This document shows, one piece after another, positions 25,522 through 34,361 of a stretch of 64,000 nt of DNA. The stretch lies in assembly GCA_937902985.1 (NCBI GenBank), contig CALFNG010000400.1, forward strand, positions 1 through 64,000, in the 5' to 3' direction. Made by a program: the position numbers and the translations under genes. This DNA comes from an uncultured Myxococcales bacterium. GTDB lineage: Bacteria > Myxococcota_A > Polyangia > Polyangiales > Polyangiaceae. Every line of letters starts with the position of its first letter. Within the stretch, counting starts at the first letter, position 1. The notes beneath the pieces were generated by a model. The model ran no database searches, was not told the DNA's origin, and worked only from the letters and a program-made list of their open reading frames with translations.

Positions 25522-27189
25522 CTACTGAGGTTTGCGCAGGTAGACCTGGAGGGCGCCTATGGCCGCCGGCGGCGCGAAGTCGTTCGCCAGCACGCCCCTC
25601 AGTTCGGGGCAGAAGGCGTAGCCGCGATCGATCGCGTCGAAGACCATGGCCGCGGGCTTGTTCGCGAGCACGGCCGCGCACGAGGTCTTGCGGTGGTAAT
25701 CTTGCAATTGCGCGAGCGCGGCCAGCTGAGCGGGGTCGGGCTTGACCTCGGTCAGGGGCAACAAGCCAATCGGATCGAGCCAGTAGATATGAAAATAGGG
25801 CGCCGCCGTCTTGCGCTCGGCGGCGAACAAGATGATGTGCGAGTTGCCCCAGTCGTAGGCGAACACGGTGTCGTCGGGCTTGGTGTGAGCCTTGACGTAG
25901 AGGCCCGCCTTCTTCTCGTCTTCCCCGCTCTGATGCTCGGGAACGTCCCACGACTTGGGGTCGCCCCCCCATCGAGGCTTCGCGTCCTCCAGACTGGAGA
26001 AGCCGTAGTACCCGGCGAACGTGAGCGCCAGCGCGGCAGTCGCTCCGCGGTCGTCCGCCCGATGGCGAACGCCCTCCGTTCTCCAGAGGCGAGTGACGAT
26101 CAGCAAGAACACGAGGTGAGAACTCGCGATAGTCGGGATGATCTGGTAGTCGAATCCGCGCGCCTGCAGGCACGCCGCGAGATACGCGACCGGCGGCACG
26201 ATGACGAACGGCAGCGCGCGCGGCGGCAAGAGCCCGACGCCGATCGACGCCCCCCCGGCGACGAACGCGGCCTCGGCGAGGTGATTGAATCGATCCCAGT
26301 ACGCCAAGTAGAGGCGGTGCCAGTCGGTTCCGTACAGGTACCGATTGCCGACGTAGGGAATGACCCAGCACCAGTGCAGGTATCCCGTGAAGCTCCCCGA
26401 CACGAGGAGTGCTAACGTCAGCAGCAAGACGAAGGTCGCGCTCCCCGCGACGAAGATCTTGCACCGCTTCCAGAAGTCGAAGACCGCCCCGGCGTTCGGC
26501 ATGGCGATGATGAGGGCGCCCGGGCCGAAGTACATGATGCCCGTCGGCTTGCCGAAGATCTGGCTCGTCACGAAGAACGCGCCCGCGAACAGGGCGACGC
26601 GAGACCACCGAGCTTCGAGGTCACCGCTCACGAAGAGCAGCACCATTCCGACCGACCCGAACATCGAATAGAATCCCTCGCGCTGAGTCGTGCCTTCCCA
26701 GCCGAACGTGAAATACCAGGACAGCCAGATGGCCGCCGTCGCCGTGGCCCACGCGGCCCGCGTCAGCGAACGGACGCGGCGCCGGGGATCGAGCGCGGGA
26801 GCCAGCAGCGCGCCCATCGTGCCGCTGCCGACGATCTGGATCGCCAGATCCGCGCGGCGGAAGCCGCGGTCGGTGATGCCGACAATCGCCTGAATGGCGG
26901 CGTGCAGGTAGTGGATGGTTGGCCCGTCCTGCGCGCCGACATCGCGATACAGGCGAAGGCCGTGTCGAATGCACCAGGCGGTATATTGAAATACGAGCGG
27001 ATCCGTGAAGAGCGGTTCCCTCAGATTCGTTCGCATCGCCGACATGATCAAGGGCGCGAGCGCCAACGGGAGCGCGAACGGAGCGAGCGCCCGTCGGGTA
27101 GGCGCGTCGAACATCGCCGGCAGCCTGGACGAGGCGACACGAAACCGCGTCCACGCATCGCGAAGGAGCTCTGACCTCGACCGTCGCAT
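25522..27189 (-). CDS. polytopic GT-C-like membrane protein
   Basis: A 555-residue membrane protein with roughly ten hydrophobic segments (for example LAPFALPLALAPLIMSAM and FVAGSATFVLLLTLALLV). The pattern of an early periplasmic loop with acidic residues (FTDPLVFQY, RDVGAQDGPTIHYLHA) and a C-terminal soluble region resembles the GT-C glycosyltransferase superfamily that uses lipid-linked sugars. The exact family and donor are not identifiable by eye. A second protein of this general type is at 59022-60461. It lies on the minus strand downstream of a kinase, with a 104-bp gap. Confidence 0.65.
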   Translation of the reverse strand: MRRSRSELLRDAWTRFRVASSRLPAMFDAPTRRALAPFALPLALAPLIMSAMRTNLREPLFTDPLVFQYTAWCIRHGLRLYRDVGAQDGPTIHYLHAAIQAIVGITDRGFRRADLAIQIVGSGTMGALLAPALDPRRRVRSLTRAAWATATAAIWLSWYFTFGWEGTTQREGFYSMFGSVGMVLLFVSGDLEARWSRVALFAGAFFVTSQIFGKPTGIMYFGPGALIIAMPNAGAVFDFWKRCKIFVAGSATFVLLLTLALLVSGSFTGYLHWCWVIPYVGNRYLYGTDWHRLYLAYWDRFNHLAEAAFVAGGASIGVGLLPPRALPFVIVPPVAYLAACLQARGFDYQIIPTIASSHLVFLLIVTRLWRTEGVRHRADDRGATAALALTFAGYYGFSSLEDAKPRWGGDPKSWDVPEHQSGEDEKKAGLYVKAHTKPDDTVFAYDWGNSHIILFAAERKTAAPYFHIYWLDPIGLLPLTEVKPDPAQLAALAQLQDYHRKTSCAAVLANKPAAMVFDAIDRGYAFCPELRGVLANDFAPPAAIGALQVYLRKPQ

Positions 27190-27293
27190 TCGGCAGCGTC
27201 GTCTTTACGGCGGCCCGACTCCCCAGTCAACGACAGGGAACACGCGGCGCGCGCGAGCGAGCGAGCGCCGCACGCGAGCGCCGATGTCTGGCG

Positions 27294-29168
27294 TCAGGGT
27301 TCGCGGAAGCCGAGGGTGACTTCGGCGACACCCCCGCCCGACTCGACCTGCGCGCTGCCTATCCGGATCGTCACGGATGCGTCTTGCACGCAGCGCGCGA
27401 GACCGGGCAAGAAGTCAGCGCCCGTGACCACGGCCGATCGCGCCACGCCCGACTCGTCGAACGAGAGGTTCAGGGTGGCGACGCCGGGAGCGCGCGCGCC
27501 TTTCGCCTTGAGCGACGACCGATAGCACTGGCCGAGCGCGAGCCCGTGAAGCGCGGCGCGAACCGCCTGCTCTTTCACGTTCTCCACGTTGACCATTCCG
27601 ATCTCGACGTAGGCCCGCGCCGGATCGAACGTGGGATCCGCGGCCGGCGCCTCGACGACCCCCGCAGCCGCAATGGGATTCGACGTCGGGTCCGATGCGA
27701 CCGCCGGTGCAGAGGGCGCCGCCGGTGGCGCCGCCGCGACCGAAGCTACAGCGCTGGGCGCACCGGGCGCCGGCGCAGCGGGGCCTGCCACGGCCCTGGA
27801 GTTCGCAGCGGGCGCGCCGCCGGTCTTCCCGTGACCAGCAGCGTGGGTGACCACGAGCGCGTGCGGACCCGCGGGCGGCGGGTCAGCCGCATCATCGTGG
27901 GACGCGACGGTCGCGGGCGGCGTCCGGGTTGGGTCGGGCGCAGCGGCGCCGAGCGCAGCAACCGGCGGCGCGCTCGCTGCCGCAGCCAGGGCCGAAGGGT
28001 GCGCCCGACCTCTGGAAAGCAGCGCCGTGCCCGAGGCGCCCAGCGCGACGAGCAGCATGACGGCCCCCGCGACGAGCAGCCCGCGACGCCGACTCGGAAG
28101 GCCCGTTACCGCTGCGCTGGTTCCTTCGAGCGTCGGCTTCGCTCCGGAGCCGTAGGACGACGGCGGCGGAACGGGCATGGCGACCGTCGCCGCGTTCACC
28201 ATCGACTGCTCGGGCAGGGGCGTCGAGACGTTCACGCGTGGAGCGAGCGGAGTGGCGCCAACTGCCCCGTCGATGACGAGCCGCAGCTCGGCGCGCATCT
28301 CGCGCGCGTTCGTGTAGCGCTCTTCGCGGAACTTGCGGAGAGCGCGGAGCGTGATGGCCTCGAGGCGCGGGTCGACTCCGGACGCGATCGTCGACGGTGG
28401 CTGCGGCTCTTCGGTGATGTGTTTGAGCACGATGCCGATCGCATTCTCGGCGTCGAACGGGACCCGACGGGTCAGCATCTCGTAGAGAATGACGCCCACC
28501 GAGTAGAGATCGCTCCGGGGGTCGAGCGACTCGCCCCGGCCCTGCTCGGGAGACATGTACTCGGGCGTTCCCACCAGGAAGCCCGCCGTGGTCACCGGCG
28601 CCTCTGACTCGCGCTCGCCGGCGACCCGATAGGCACGCGGGTCGGTGATCTTCGCGATCCCGAAGTCGCAGACCTTGATGGTGTCCTTGGGTCGCCCGTC
28701 GTCGTCGGTTCCGCTTTGCACCATCACGTTCTCGGGCTTGAGATCGCGGTGGACCACGCCCGTGTCGTGGGCGACGGCGAGCGCCGCGAGCGTCTGCATC
28801 GCGATGTCCGCGACGCGCGAGGGCGCGAGCGGCCACTCCTCGCGGAGGAGCGCGTGCAGGCTCCTGCCGGAGAGGTACTCCATCGCGATGTAGAGGAGTC
28901 CGTCGGGCTCTGCTCCGAAGTCGAGGATCTGGATCGAGTTGGGGTGGTTGAGCCGGGACGCCGCCTTGGCCTCCCGGTGGAAGCGACCGGCGAAGGCGGG
29001 ATCGCCGGCGTGCTCGCCGAGCATGACCTTGATCGCGACCGTCTTTTCGAGAGCGACCTGCCGCGCGCGGAACACCGCGCCCATCGCGCCCGTTCCGATC
29101 AAGCTCTCCACGACGTACTTGCCGGCGATCGTTCGCCCGACGAGCTGTTCGTGTTCGCCCTTCTTCAT
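27294..29168 (-). CDS. Ser/Thr kinase with membrane helix and AgmX-like tail
   Basis: A 624-residue kinase. The kinase domain (1-280) is canonical: IGTGAMGAVFRA loop, VAIKVM, HRDLKPENVM, DFGIAK, and TPEYMSPEQGRG in the activation segment. A linker and one membrane helix (GLLVAGAVMLLVALGASGTALL) follow. A long Ala/Pro-rich spacer then leads to a C-terminal domain outside the membrane with two cysteines (LGQCYRSSLKAKGA, then LARCVQDAS), matching the AgmX/PglI-type domain also seen at 2335-2868. The outer domain may sense or bind an envelope partner. Start ATG 29168 (MKKGEHEQLVGRTIAGKY). A 9-bp repeat array lies upstream. Confidence 0.93.
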   Translation of the reverse strand: MKKGEHEQLVGRTIAGKYVVESLIGTGAMGAVFRARQVALEKTVAIKVMLGEHAGDPAFAGRFHREAKAASRLNHPNSIQILDFGAEPDGLLYIAMEYLSGRSLHALLREEWPLAPSRVADIAMQTLAALAVAHDTGVVHRDLKPENVMVQSGTDDDGRPKDTIKVCDFGIAKITDPRAYRVAGERESEAPVTTAGFLVGTPEYMSPEQGRGESLDPRSDLYSVGVILYEMLTRRVPFDAENAIGIVLKHITEEPQPPSTIASGVDPRLEAITLRALRKFREERYTNAREMRAELRLVIDGAVGATPLAPRVNVSTPLPEQSMVNAATVAMPVPPPSSYGSGAKPTLEGTSAAVTGLPSRRRGLLVAGAVMLLVALGASGTALLSRGRAHPSALAAAASAPPVAALGAAAPDPTRTPPATVASHDDAADPPPAGPHALVVTHAAGHGKTGGAPAANSRAVAGPAAPAPGAPSAVASVAAAPPAAPSAPAVASDPTSNPIAAAGVVEAPAADPTFDPARAYVEIGMVNVENVKEQAVRAALHGLALGQCYRSSLKAKGARAPGVATLNLSFDESGVARSAVVTGADFLPGLARCVQDASVTIRIGSAQVESGGGVAEVTLGFREP

Positions 29169-29231
29169 CCCCTGCCAGTCTACCCGGCTCGCGCGACGCA
29201 GGCGACGCGACCGTGGCCGTCGCGCTCGCCC

Positions 29232-29276
29232 GTCACGCCGGTCACGCCGGTCACGCCGGTCACGCCGGTCACGCCG
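29232..29276. repeat. 9-bp tandem repeat, five copies
   Basis: Five perfect copies of GTCACGCCG at 29232-29240, 29241-29249, 29250-29258, 29259-29267 and 29268-29276. Neighbouring copies can pair as short CCGG stems. The array lies between the alpha-E gene stop and the kinase start (both minus), so it is in the kinase leader. Confidence 0.95.
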
Positions 29277-29298
29277 GCGCTCTTTTGGTTACCGATTT

Positions 29299-30282
29299 CT
29301 ATTGAGCCGCTTCGGCGAGGGGCTCGGGCACCGGGTCGGGGCGGGTCGCGAAAAAGGTCTCGTGCACGGCGGCGTGCACCGCATTCAGCTTCGATTGCAG
29401 GCCGTCGAGATGCGGATGGAGGCCCTCGGCCAGGATCTCTTCGACGATCGCGTATTCGTACTCGGCGCCGAGGCGGCCGAGGAGGCGCTCAGGGAGGGTA
29501 CCCGTCATGTCGGAGCGTGTGTCCATGATGGCGTGAAGCGAGCGCTGCGACTTGTCGAGGCAGTGACGGATCGAGCGCGGGAACAGCTTGTCGAGCATGA
29601 GGAAGCTGATGACCGACTTGTGCTCGATGCGTCCGTACTTCTTTCGGTACATCTCGAGCGCGCTCACCGAGCGGAGCAGCGCCAAGAGATGGATCTCGTC
29701 GAGGGTAGCGCCCACCTCGGGCGGCTTCACGAGAATGAGCGCCTGCTTCGCGTCGACGATGCGGCTCGTCTGATCGGCGCGCTCGAGCAGCCGACCAAGC
29801 CGCCCGAAGTGCCACCCTTCGCCGTGGGTCATCGTCAGGTAGGTGACGCCGACGAAGAGGTGTGACGCCTCCTTGACGGCCGCGAGGAAGTCGTGCGGGT
29901 CTTCGACGACGGAGCCGCCGGCGGTGGCCTCGCGCACGGCGAGATACCACTTGTTGATCTGCTCCCACGTCTCCGACGAGATCGCCTCTCGGATCGAACG
30001 CGCGTTGTCGCGGGCGTAACGGAGACACGACACGATCGAGTTCGGCGACTCGGTGTCGACCGTCAAGAAGCGAACGACCGAGTCGCGAGTCGGCCGGTCG
30101 TATCGCTCAGCGAAGCCTTCGTGGTCGCCCGTGGCCGCGACCACGCCCGCCCAGGGATCGCCGTGCGGGTCCGGCAGGTCGAGCGAGACCTGGAGGCTGA
30201 CGTCGAGGAACCGAGCGACGTTCTCGGCGCGCTCCGCGTAGCGGCACATCCAGTAGAGGGCGTCGGCTGCGCGACTCAGCAT
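29299..30282 (-). CDS. alpha-E domain protein (DUF403)
   Basis: A 327-residue helical protein with the alpha-E hallmark start [28 protein letters not shown], the core [14 protein letters not shown], and later [21 protein letters not shown]. Alpha-E proteins accompany circularly permuted ATP-grasp ligases and transglutaminase-like proteins and are thought to help make or process a peptide. The start overlaps the end of the ATP-grasp gene by 7 nt, so the two are co-translated. The transglutaminase partner is probably the fusion at 18440-20200. Confidence 0.95.
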   Translation of the reverse strand: MLSRAADALYWMCRYAERAENVARFLDVSLQVSLDLPDPHGDPWAGVVAATGDHEGFAERYDRPTRDSVVRFLTVDTESPNSIVSCLRYARDNARSIREAISSETWEQINKWYLAVREATAGGSVVEDPHDFLAAVKEASHLFVGVTYLTMTHGEGWHFGRLGRLLERADQTSRIVDAKQALILVKPPEVGATLDEIHLLALLRSVSALEMYRKKYGRIEHKSVISFLMLDKLFPRSIRHCLDKSQRSLHAIMDTRSDMTGTLPERLLGRLGAEYEYAIVEEILAEGLHPHLDGLQSKLNAVHAAVHETFFATRPDPVPEPLAEAAQ

Positions 30283-31748
30283 GGCGCGGCCTCTCGACCG
30301 GGCAGATCGTCGCCGTTGGCGCCCAGCACCCAGGTGTCCTTGGTTCCGCCGCCCTGAGACGAGTTCACGACGTAAGAGCCTTTCCTCAGTGCCACCCGCG
30401 TCAGCCCTCCCGGGAGCACGTAGGTATCTTCGCCGTGGAGAATGTAGGGGCGCAAGTCCACATGCCGCCCTTCGAGCCCTTCTTCGACCAGCGTGGGCAC
30501 GCGCGAGAGACCGAGGAGCGGTTGAGCGATGTAGTTCCGCGGATTCTTGCGGATGTGATCGCCGAACGCCGCCCGCTCGGCGGCGGACGCTTGCGGCCCC
30601 ATCAGCATGCCGTAACCGCCCGACTCGTTCGCCGCCTTGACCACGAGCTTGTCGAGGTTCGCGAGCACGTGTTCGCGCTGCTTGTCGTCGAAGCAGACGA
30701 ACGTCGGCACGTTCGGGAGGATCGCCTCTTCGGCGAGGTAGTATTTGATGATGGCCGGGACGTAGGCGTAGATGACCTTGTCGTCGGCGACGCCGGTGCC
30801 CGGCGCGTTCGCGAGGGTGACGCGCCCGGCACGGACCACGTTCATGATCCCGGGAACGCCGAGCATGGAGTCCGGGCGGAAGACGGTCGGGTCGATGAAG
30901 GCGTCGTCGATCCGGCGATAAATGACGTCGACCCGCGCGCGGCCTCGCGTCGTTCGCATCCAGACGAAGCCGTCGCGCACCACGAGATCGCGGGGCTCGA
31001 CGAGCTCGACGCCCATCTGCTGGGCGAGGAATGAGTGCTCCGAGTACGCCGAGTTGTAGGGTCCCGGCGTCAACACCACGACGGTCGGCGAGGCGACGCC
31101 GCGAGGGCGCACGTGCTGCAGCATACGGAGCAGCTGGCTGGGATAGGCGTCGACGGGACGGACGCGCGAAGCCTCGTAGACATTAGGCAGGGCCCGCTTC
31201 ATCACCTGGCGGTTGTGCAGGACGAACGAGACCCCGGAGGGGCAACGGAGGTTGTCTTCGAGGACGTAATACTTCCCGTCGGAGTGCCGCACGAGATCGG
31301 TGCCGGTGATGTGCGCCCAGACGCCCTGGGGCGGATCGAGCCCACGGCAGCCCGGCAGGTAGGACCCTGCGCTCTCGATGATCTCGCGGGGGACGATCCC
31401 GTCGGTCACGATTCGCCGCGCGTGATAGACGTCGTCGATGAAGAGGTTCAGCGCACGCGCGCGCTGAGCCAGCCCCTTCTCGATGGCCGCCCACTCGGCC
31501 GCGGGAACGACCCGCGGCACGAGGTCGAACGGGAGGATTTTCTCCGTCCCCGCGTTGTCGCCGTAGACGCTGAACGTGATGCCCATGTGGAGCATCGCTC
31601 GTTCGGCGGCGCGCTGGCGGCGCGCGACCTCCACCCCGGGGAGGGCGGCAAGCGTGCGCGCGAGCAACCCGCAACCAGATCGAGGGCGGGCCTCGACATC
31701 GAACATCTCGTCGAAAAACGCGCGCGCGTCGTAGCTCGTGAAGTCCAT
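30276..31748 (-). CDS. circularly permuted ATP-grasp ligase
   Basis: A 490-residue protein of the DUF404/DUF407 circularly permuted ATP-grasp group. It shows [21 protein letters not shown], then [12 protein letters not shown], then [19 protein letters not shown], then [16 protein letters not shown], which is the ATP-grasp core. ATP-grasp enzymes activate a carboxylate with ATP to form an amide or peptide bond. Start ATG 31748 has GAGGAGC directly upstream. It is the first gene of the pair with alpha-E. The substrate is unknown; in the literature this group is proposed to make peptide tags or metabolites. Confidence 0.95.
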   Translation of the reverse strand: MDFTSYDARAFFDEMFDVEARPRSGCGLLARTLAALPGVEVARRQRAAERAMLHMGITFSVYGDNAGTEKILPFDLVPRVVPAAEWAAIEKGLAQRARALNLFIDDVYHARRIVTDGIVPREIIESAGSYLPGCRGLDPPQGVWAHITGTDLVRHSDGKYYVLEDNLRCPSGVSFVLHNRQVMKRALPNVYEASRVRPVDAYPSQLLRMLQHVRPRGVASPTVVVLTPGPYNSAYSEHSFLAQQMGVELVEPRDLVVRDGFVWMRTTRGRARVDVIYRRIDDAFIDPTVFRPDSMLGVPGIMNVVRAGRVTLANAPGTGVADDKVIYAYVPAIIKYYLAEEAILPNVPTFVCFDDKQREHVLANLDKLVVKAANESGGYGMLMGPQASAAERAAFGDHIRKNPRNYIAQPLLGLSRVPTLVEEGLEGRHVDLRPYILHGEDTYVLPGGLTRVALRKGSYVVNSSQGGGTKDTWVLGANGDDLPGREAAPC

Positions 31749-31851
31749 GAGCTCCTCGTCTCAGGGGGTATCATGTGCGACGTTTCTCCGGCGTTTCTAA
31801 ATTCAGCCCGGCTCGGCGGCGCGCATCCCATGCCCCCCGATTCGTCCGCGA

Positions 31852-33183
31852 TCAATCGCCGGGATAGGCGTCGGAGCCCATCTCGAGATCGTCGAGGCCG
31901 GCCGTCTCGACCTCGGCTGCCACCCGGTTGCCGACGAGGCGATCGATGACCTTGAAGACGACGTAGCTCACGCCGAAGACGAACGTCCCGCACGTCGCCG
32001 CTCCGATGAGCTGCGCCACGAGCTGACCCGGGTCACCGAAAAGGAGGCCGCGCACCGGACCGTTCACGCCGTTCCATCCTTCACCGAAGCTCCCGTCGGC
32101 GAAGAGGCCCACGGCGAGCACGCCCCATACGCCGCACACGCCGTGAACCGAGATGGCCCCGACGGGATCGTCGATGCGCAACCGCCGTTCGATGTTGCCA
32201 ACCGAGAGGGCCACGAGCAGTCCGGCGACGACGCCGATGAGAGCCGCCGCGGGAGGTGCGACGAACGCGCACGGCGCCGTGATGGACACGAGCCCTCCGA
32301 GCAGGCCGTTGCAGGCCATCGCCACGTCGGGCCGGCGATGCCGTTGCCAGACGTAGCCGAGCGACGTCAGCGCCCCCGTGGCCGACGCGATGGCCGTGTT
32401 GACGGCGACCTCGGCGATGCGGGGCTCGGTCGCCGAGAGCGTCGAGCCGGCGTTGAAGCCGAACCAGCCGAACGCGAGAATGAACGTGCCCATGATGGCC
32501 ATGGGCAAGTTGTGGCCCTGGATCATGCTGATGGTGCCGTCTTTGCGGAACTTTCCGATGCGCGGACCGATGACGAGCGAGCCGGCGAGCGCGGCGATGC
32601 CGCCGGTCATGTGAACGACCGACGAGCCCGCGAAGTCGACGTCGCCATGCCCGAGCCCGAAATCGGCGCCGAGCGCGGAGAGCCACCCGCCACCCCAGAC
32701 CCAGTTGGCGATCAGCGGGTAGATGAACATCGACATCGCGAAGCCGAAAATCATGAACGACGAGAATCGCCATCGCTCGGCGAGCGCGCCCGTGGGCACG
32801 GTCGCGGCCGTGTCCATGAAGACGGCCGAGAAGAGGAACATCGCCAGGTTCGGCGGATCGTGCGCGACGCTCATCAGCGCGAACTTCGACCCGCCGGTGA
32901 GACCGAAGAAGCGGCCCCCCAGGCGAACGCCGAGCTCCGCGAAGTCGGTGTTGCTCCAGCCGAGCGAGCTCCAGCCCTGGACGCCGCCGTAGGCGATCCC
33001 GTACCCGACGAGCCAGAAGCCCACGATTCCCACCGGATAGACGACGAAGTTCATCGCCATGGTGTTCACGGCGTTCTTCGAGCGCGTGAACCCGGTCTCG
33101 ACCATCGAGAACCCGAGCTGCATGAACATCACGAGGAACGCGCTGATCAGCAGCCACGCCAGGTTGAGCGAGTGGGCGAACAT
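31852..33183 (-). CDS. amt: ammonium transporter (Amt family)
   Basis: A 443-residue membrane channel for ammonium and ammonia. Visible Amt features include the first helix MFAHSLNLAWLLISAFLVMFMQLGFSMVETG, the motif DFAGSSVVHMTGGIAALAGS carrying the conserved pore His, and FGWFGFNAGSTLS. It starts 3 bp after the stop of a Ser/Thr kinase, so the pair is probably translationally coupled. Most amt genes are linked to glnK/glnB, but no PII gene is nearby. The C-terminal tail (ETAGLDDLEMGSDAYPGD) is acidic. Confidence 0.96.
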   Translation of the reverse strand: MFAHSLNLAWLLISAFLVMFMQLGFSMVETGFTRSKNAVNTMAMNFVVYPVGIVGFWLVGYGIAYGGVQGWSSLGWSNTDFAELGVRLGGRFFGLTGGSKFALMSVAHDPPNLAMFLFSAVFMDTAATVPTGALAERWRFSSFMIFGFAMSMFIYPLIANWVWGGGWLSALGADFGLGHGDVDFAGSSVVHMTGGIAALAGSLVIGPRIGKFRKDGTISMIQGHNLPMAIMGTFILAFGWFGFNAGSTLSATEPRIAEVAVNTAIASATGALTSLGYVWQRHRRPDVAMACNGLLGGLVSITAPCAFVAPPAAALIGVVAGLLVALSVGNIERRLRIDDPVGAISVHGVCGVWGVLAVGLFADGSFGEGWNGVNGPVRGLLFGDPGQLVAQLIGAATCGTFVFGVSYVVFKVIDRLVGNRVAAEVETAGLDDLEMGSDAYPGD

Positions 33184-33186
33184 CGC

Positions 33187-34248
33187 TCACCGGCTCCCGC
33201 CCGTAGAGGCGCTGCTCGACGGGGTCTGCGGAGCCGATGCCGGCGGAGCCGATGCCGGCGGAGCCGATACGGGATGCGTGTGCCGCGGGCGACCGCTCGC
33301 GATGGTGAGGACGAGCAGCGCACCGATGACGAGCGCGAGCACGGCGCGCGCGACGAGGCGCCTCGGAACGTGGAGGCGATCGAGGAGAGGGATGCCCCGT
33401 CGCGCCGCGCGTTCGCGGATGACCACGCCCGACGGGTTCTCGAGATCCGCGAGCATCTCCTTCGCGGTCGCGTAGCGCTCGCGCGGAGAGCGCTCGATCG
33501 CGTGCATGATGATCTCTTCGATCTGCGGATCGATGTTAGGCATGACCTCCCTCGGAGGCCGCGGATCTTGATCGAGCTTCGCGCGCATCGTCGCGTGCAC
33601 GTTCCCATGTGAGTACGGGAGCTCACCGGTGATCATCTCGTAGAGCATCGTTCCGAGCGCGTAGATGTCGGTCCTCACGTCGCCCCGCTTTCCCCGCACC
33701 TGCTCGGGGGCCATGTAGTCGGGCGTTCCGACCGGAGGCGTCAGCCCGAACCAGGTCAACCGCCGCGCGGCTTCGTCCATGGCGATCCCGAAGTCGAGCA
33801 GCTTGATCTTGCCGTCGGCGGTCAAGAGCACGTTGTCAGGCTTGAGGTCGCGGTGAACGATGCCCCGGGAATGCAGGTAGACGAGCGCGCTGCAGATCTG
33901 CGCCGCGATGTCGAGCGCCCGGGCCGGCTCCATGCGGCCTTCGCCCTGGACCGCGCGGAGGGACGTCCCCTCCGCGAACTCCATGACGAGGTACATGCGG
34001 CTCTTCGTCTCGGGAGAGAGCACGCGCACGATGTTCGGGTGATCGAGCTTCTTGCCGATGTTCTCCTCGCGTTCGAAGCGCTGGTAGAACGCGATGTCGG
34101 CCTCGTACTGGAGGTGCGGCACCTTCACGGCCACGGTGGCGCCGGACGTGCGGTCGAGCGCCTTGAAGATCGACGCCATGCCGCTCCGCGCAAGCAGCTC
34201 GGTGAGCTCGTACTGGTCTACGCGGTCTCCCGCGACGAGTTCGCGCAT
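33187..34248 (-). CDS. membrane-anchored Ser/Thr kinase coupled to Amt
   Basis: A 353-residue kinase. Catalytic motifs are VAVKVPHLQ, HRDLKPDNVLL and DFGIAMDEA; the loop reads LLARSGMASIFKA, so the first two glycines of the usual loop are Ala and Ser. The activation segment has TPDYMAPEQVRG. One membrane helix (RAVLALVIGALLVLTIASG) is followed by a short tail with a 15-bp repeat in the gene giving SAPPASAPPASAP. The stop is 3 bp from the amt start, so Amt or a nitrogen sensor is a plausible partner; this is inferred from position only. Confidence 0.93.
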   Translation of the reverse strand: MRELVAGDRVDQYELTELLARSGMASIFKALDRTSGATVAVKVPHLQYEADIAFYQRFEREENIGKKLDHPNIVRVLSPETKSRMYLVMEFAEGTSLRAVQGEGRMEPARALDIAAQICSALVYLHSRGIVHRDLKPDNVLLTADGKIKLLDFGIAMDEAARRLTWFGLTPPVGTPDYMAPEQVRGKRGDVRTDIYALGTMLYEMITGELPYSHGNVHATMRAKLDQDPRPPREVMPNIDPQIEEIIMHAIERSPRERYATAKEMLADLENPSGVVIRERAARRGIPLLDRLHVPRRLVARAVLALVIGALLVLTIASGRPRHTHPVSAPPASAPPASAPQTPSSSASTGGSR

Positions 34249-34290
34249 CCGTCAGGCTTGTCCTAACACCTCCCGGCGGCCGCGGGCCGC

Positions 34291-34338
34291 AAAGAAAGAA
34301 CCCCCCTGCGGGAGCGTCGACGCTTGCGACGCCCCCGC
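34291..34338 (-). terminator. Rho-independent terminator after the permease
   Basis: On the minus strand, an 11-bp GC-rich stem with one wobble pair (arms 34338-34328 and 34318-34308, 9-base loop) is followed 7 nt later by TTCTTTCTTT (34300-34291). It starts 24 bp past the permease stop codon, and the kinase begins just beyond it, so it separates the two transcription units. Confidence 0.75.
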
Positions 34339-34361
34339 GAGCTCGTGAAGACTTGCGAGAG

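Noticed and set aside
29232-29276. A CRISPR array from the tandem repeats
   Set aside because: Units are directly adjacent with no spacers, only 9 bp long, and no cas genes are present.
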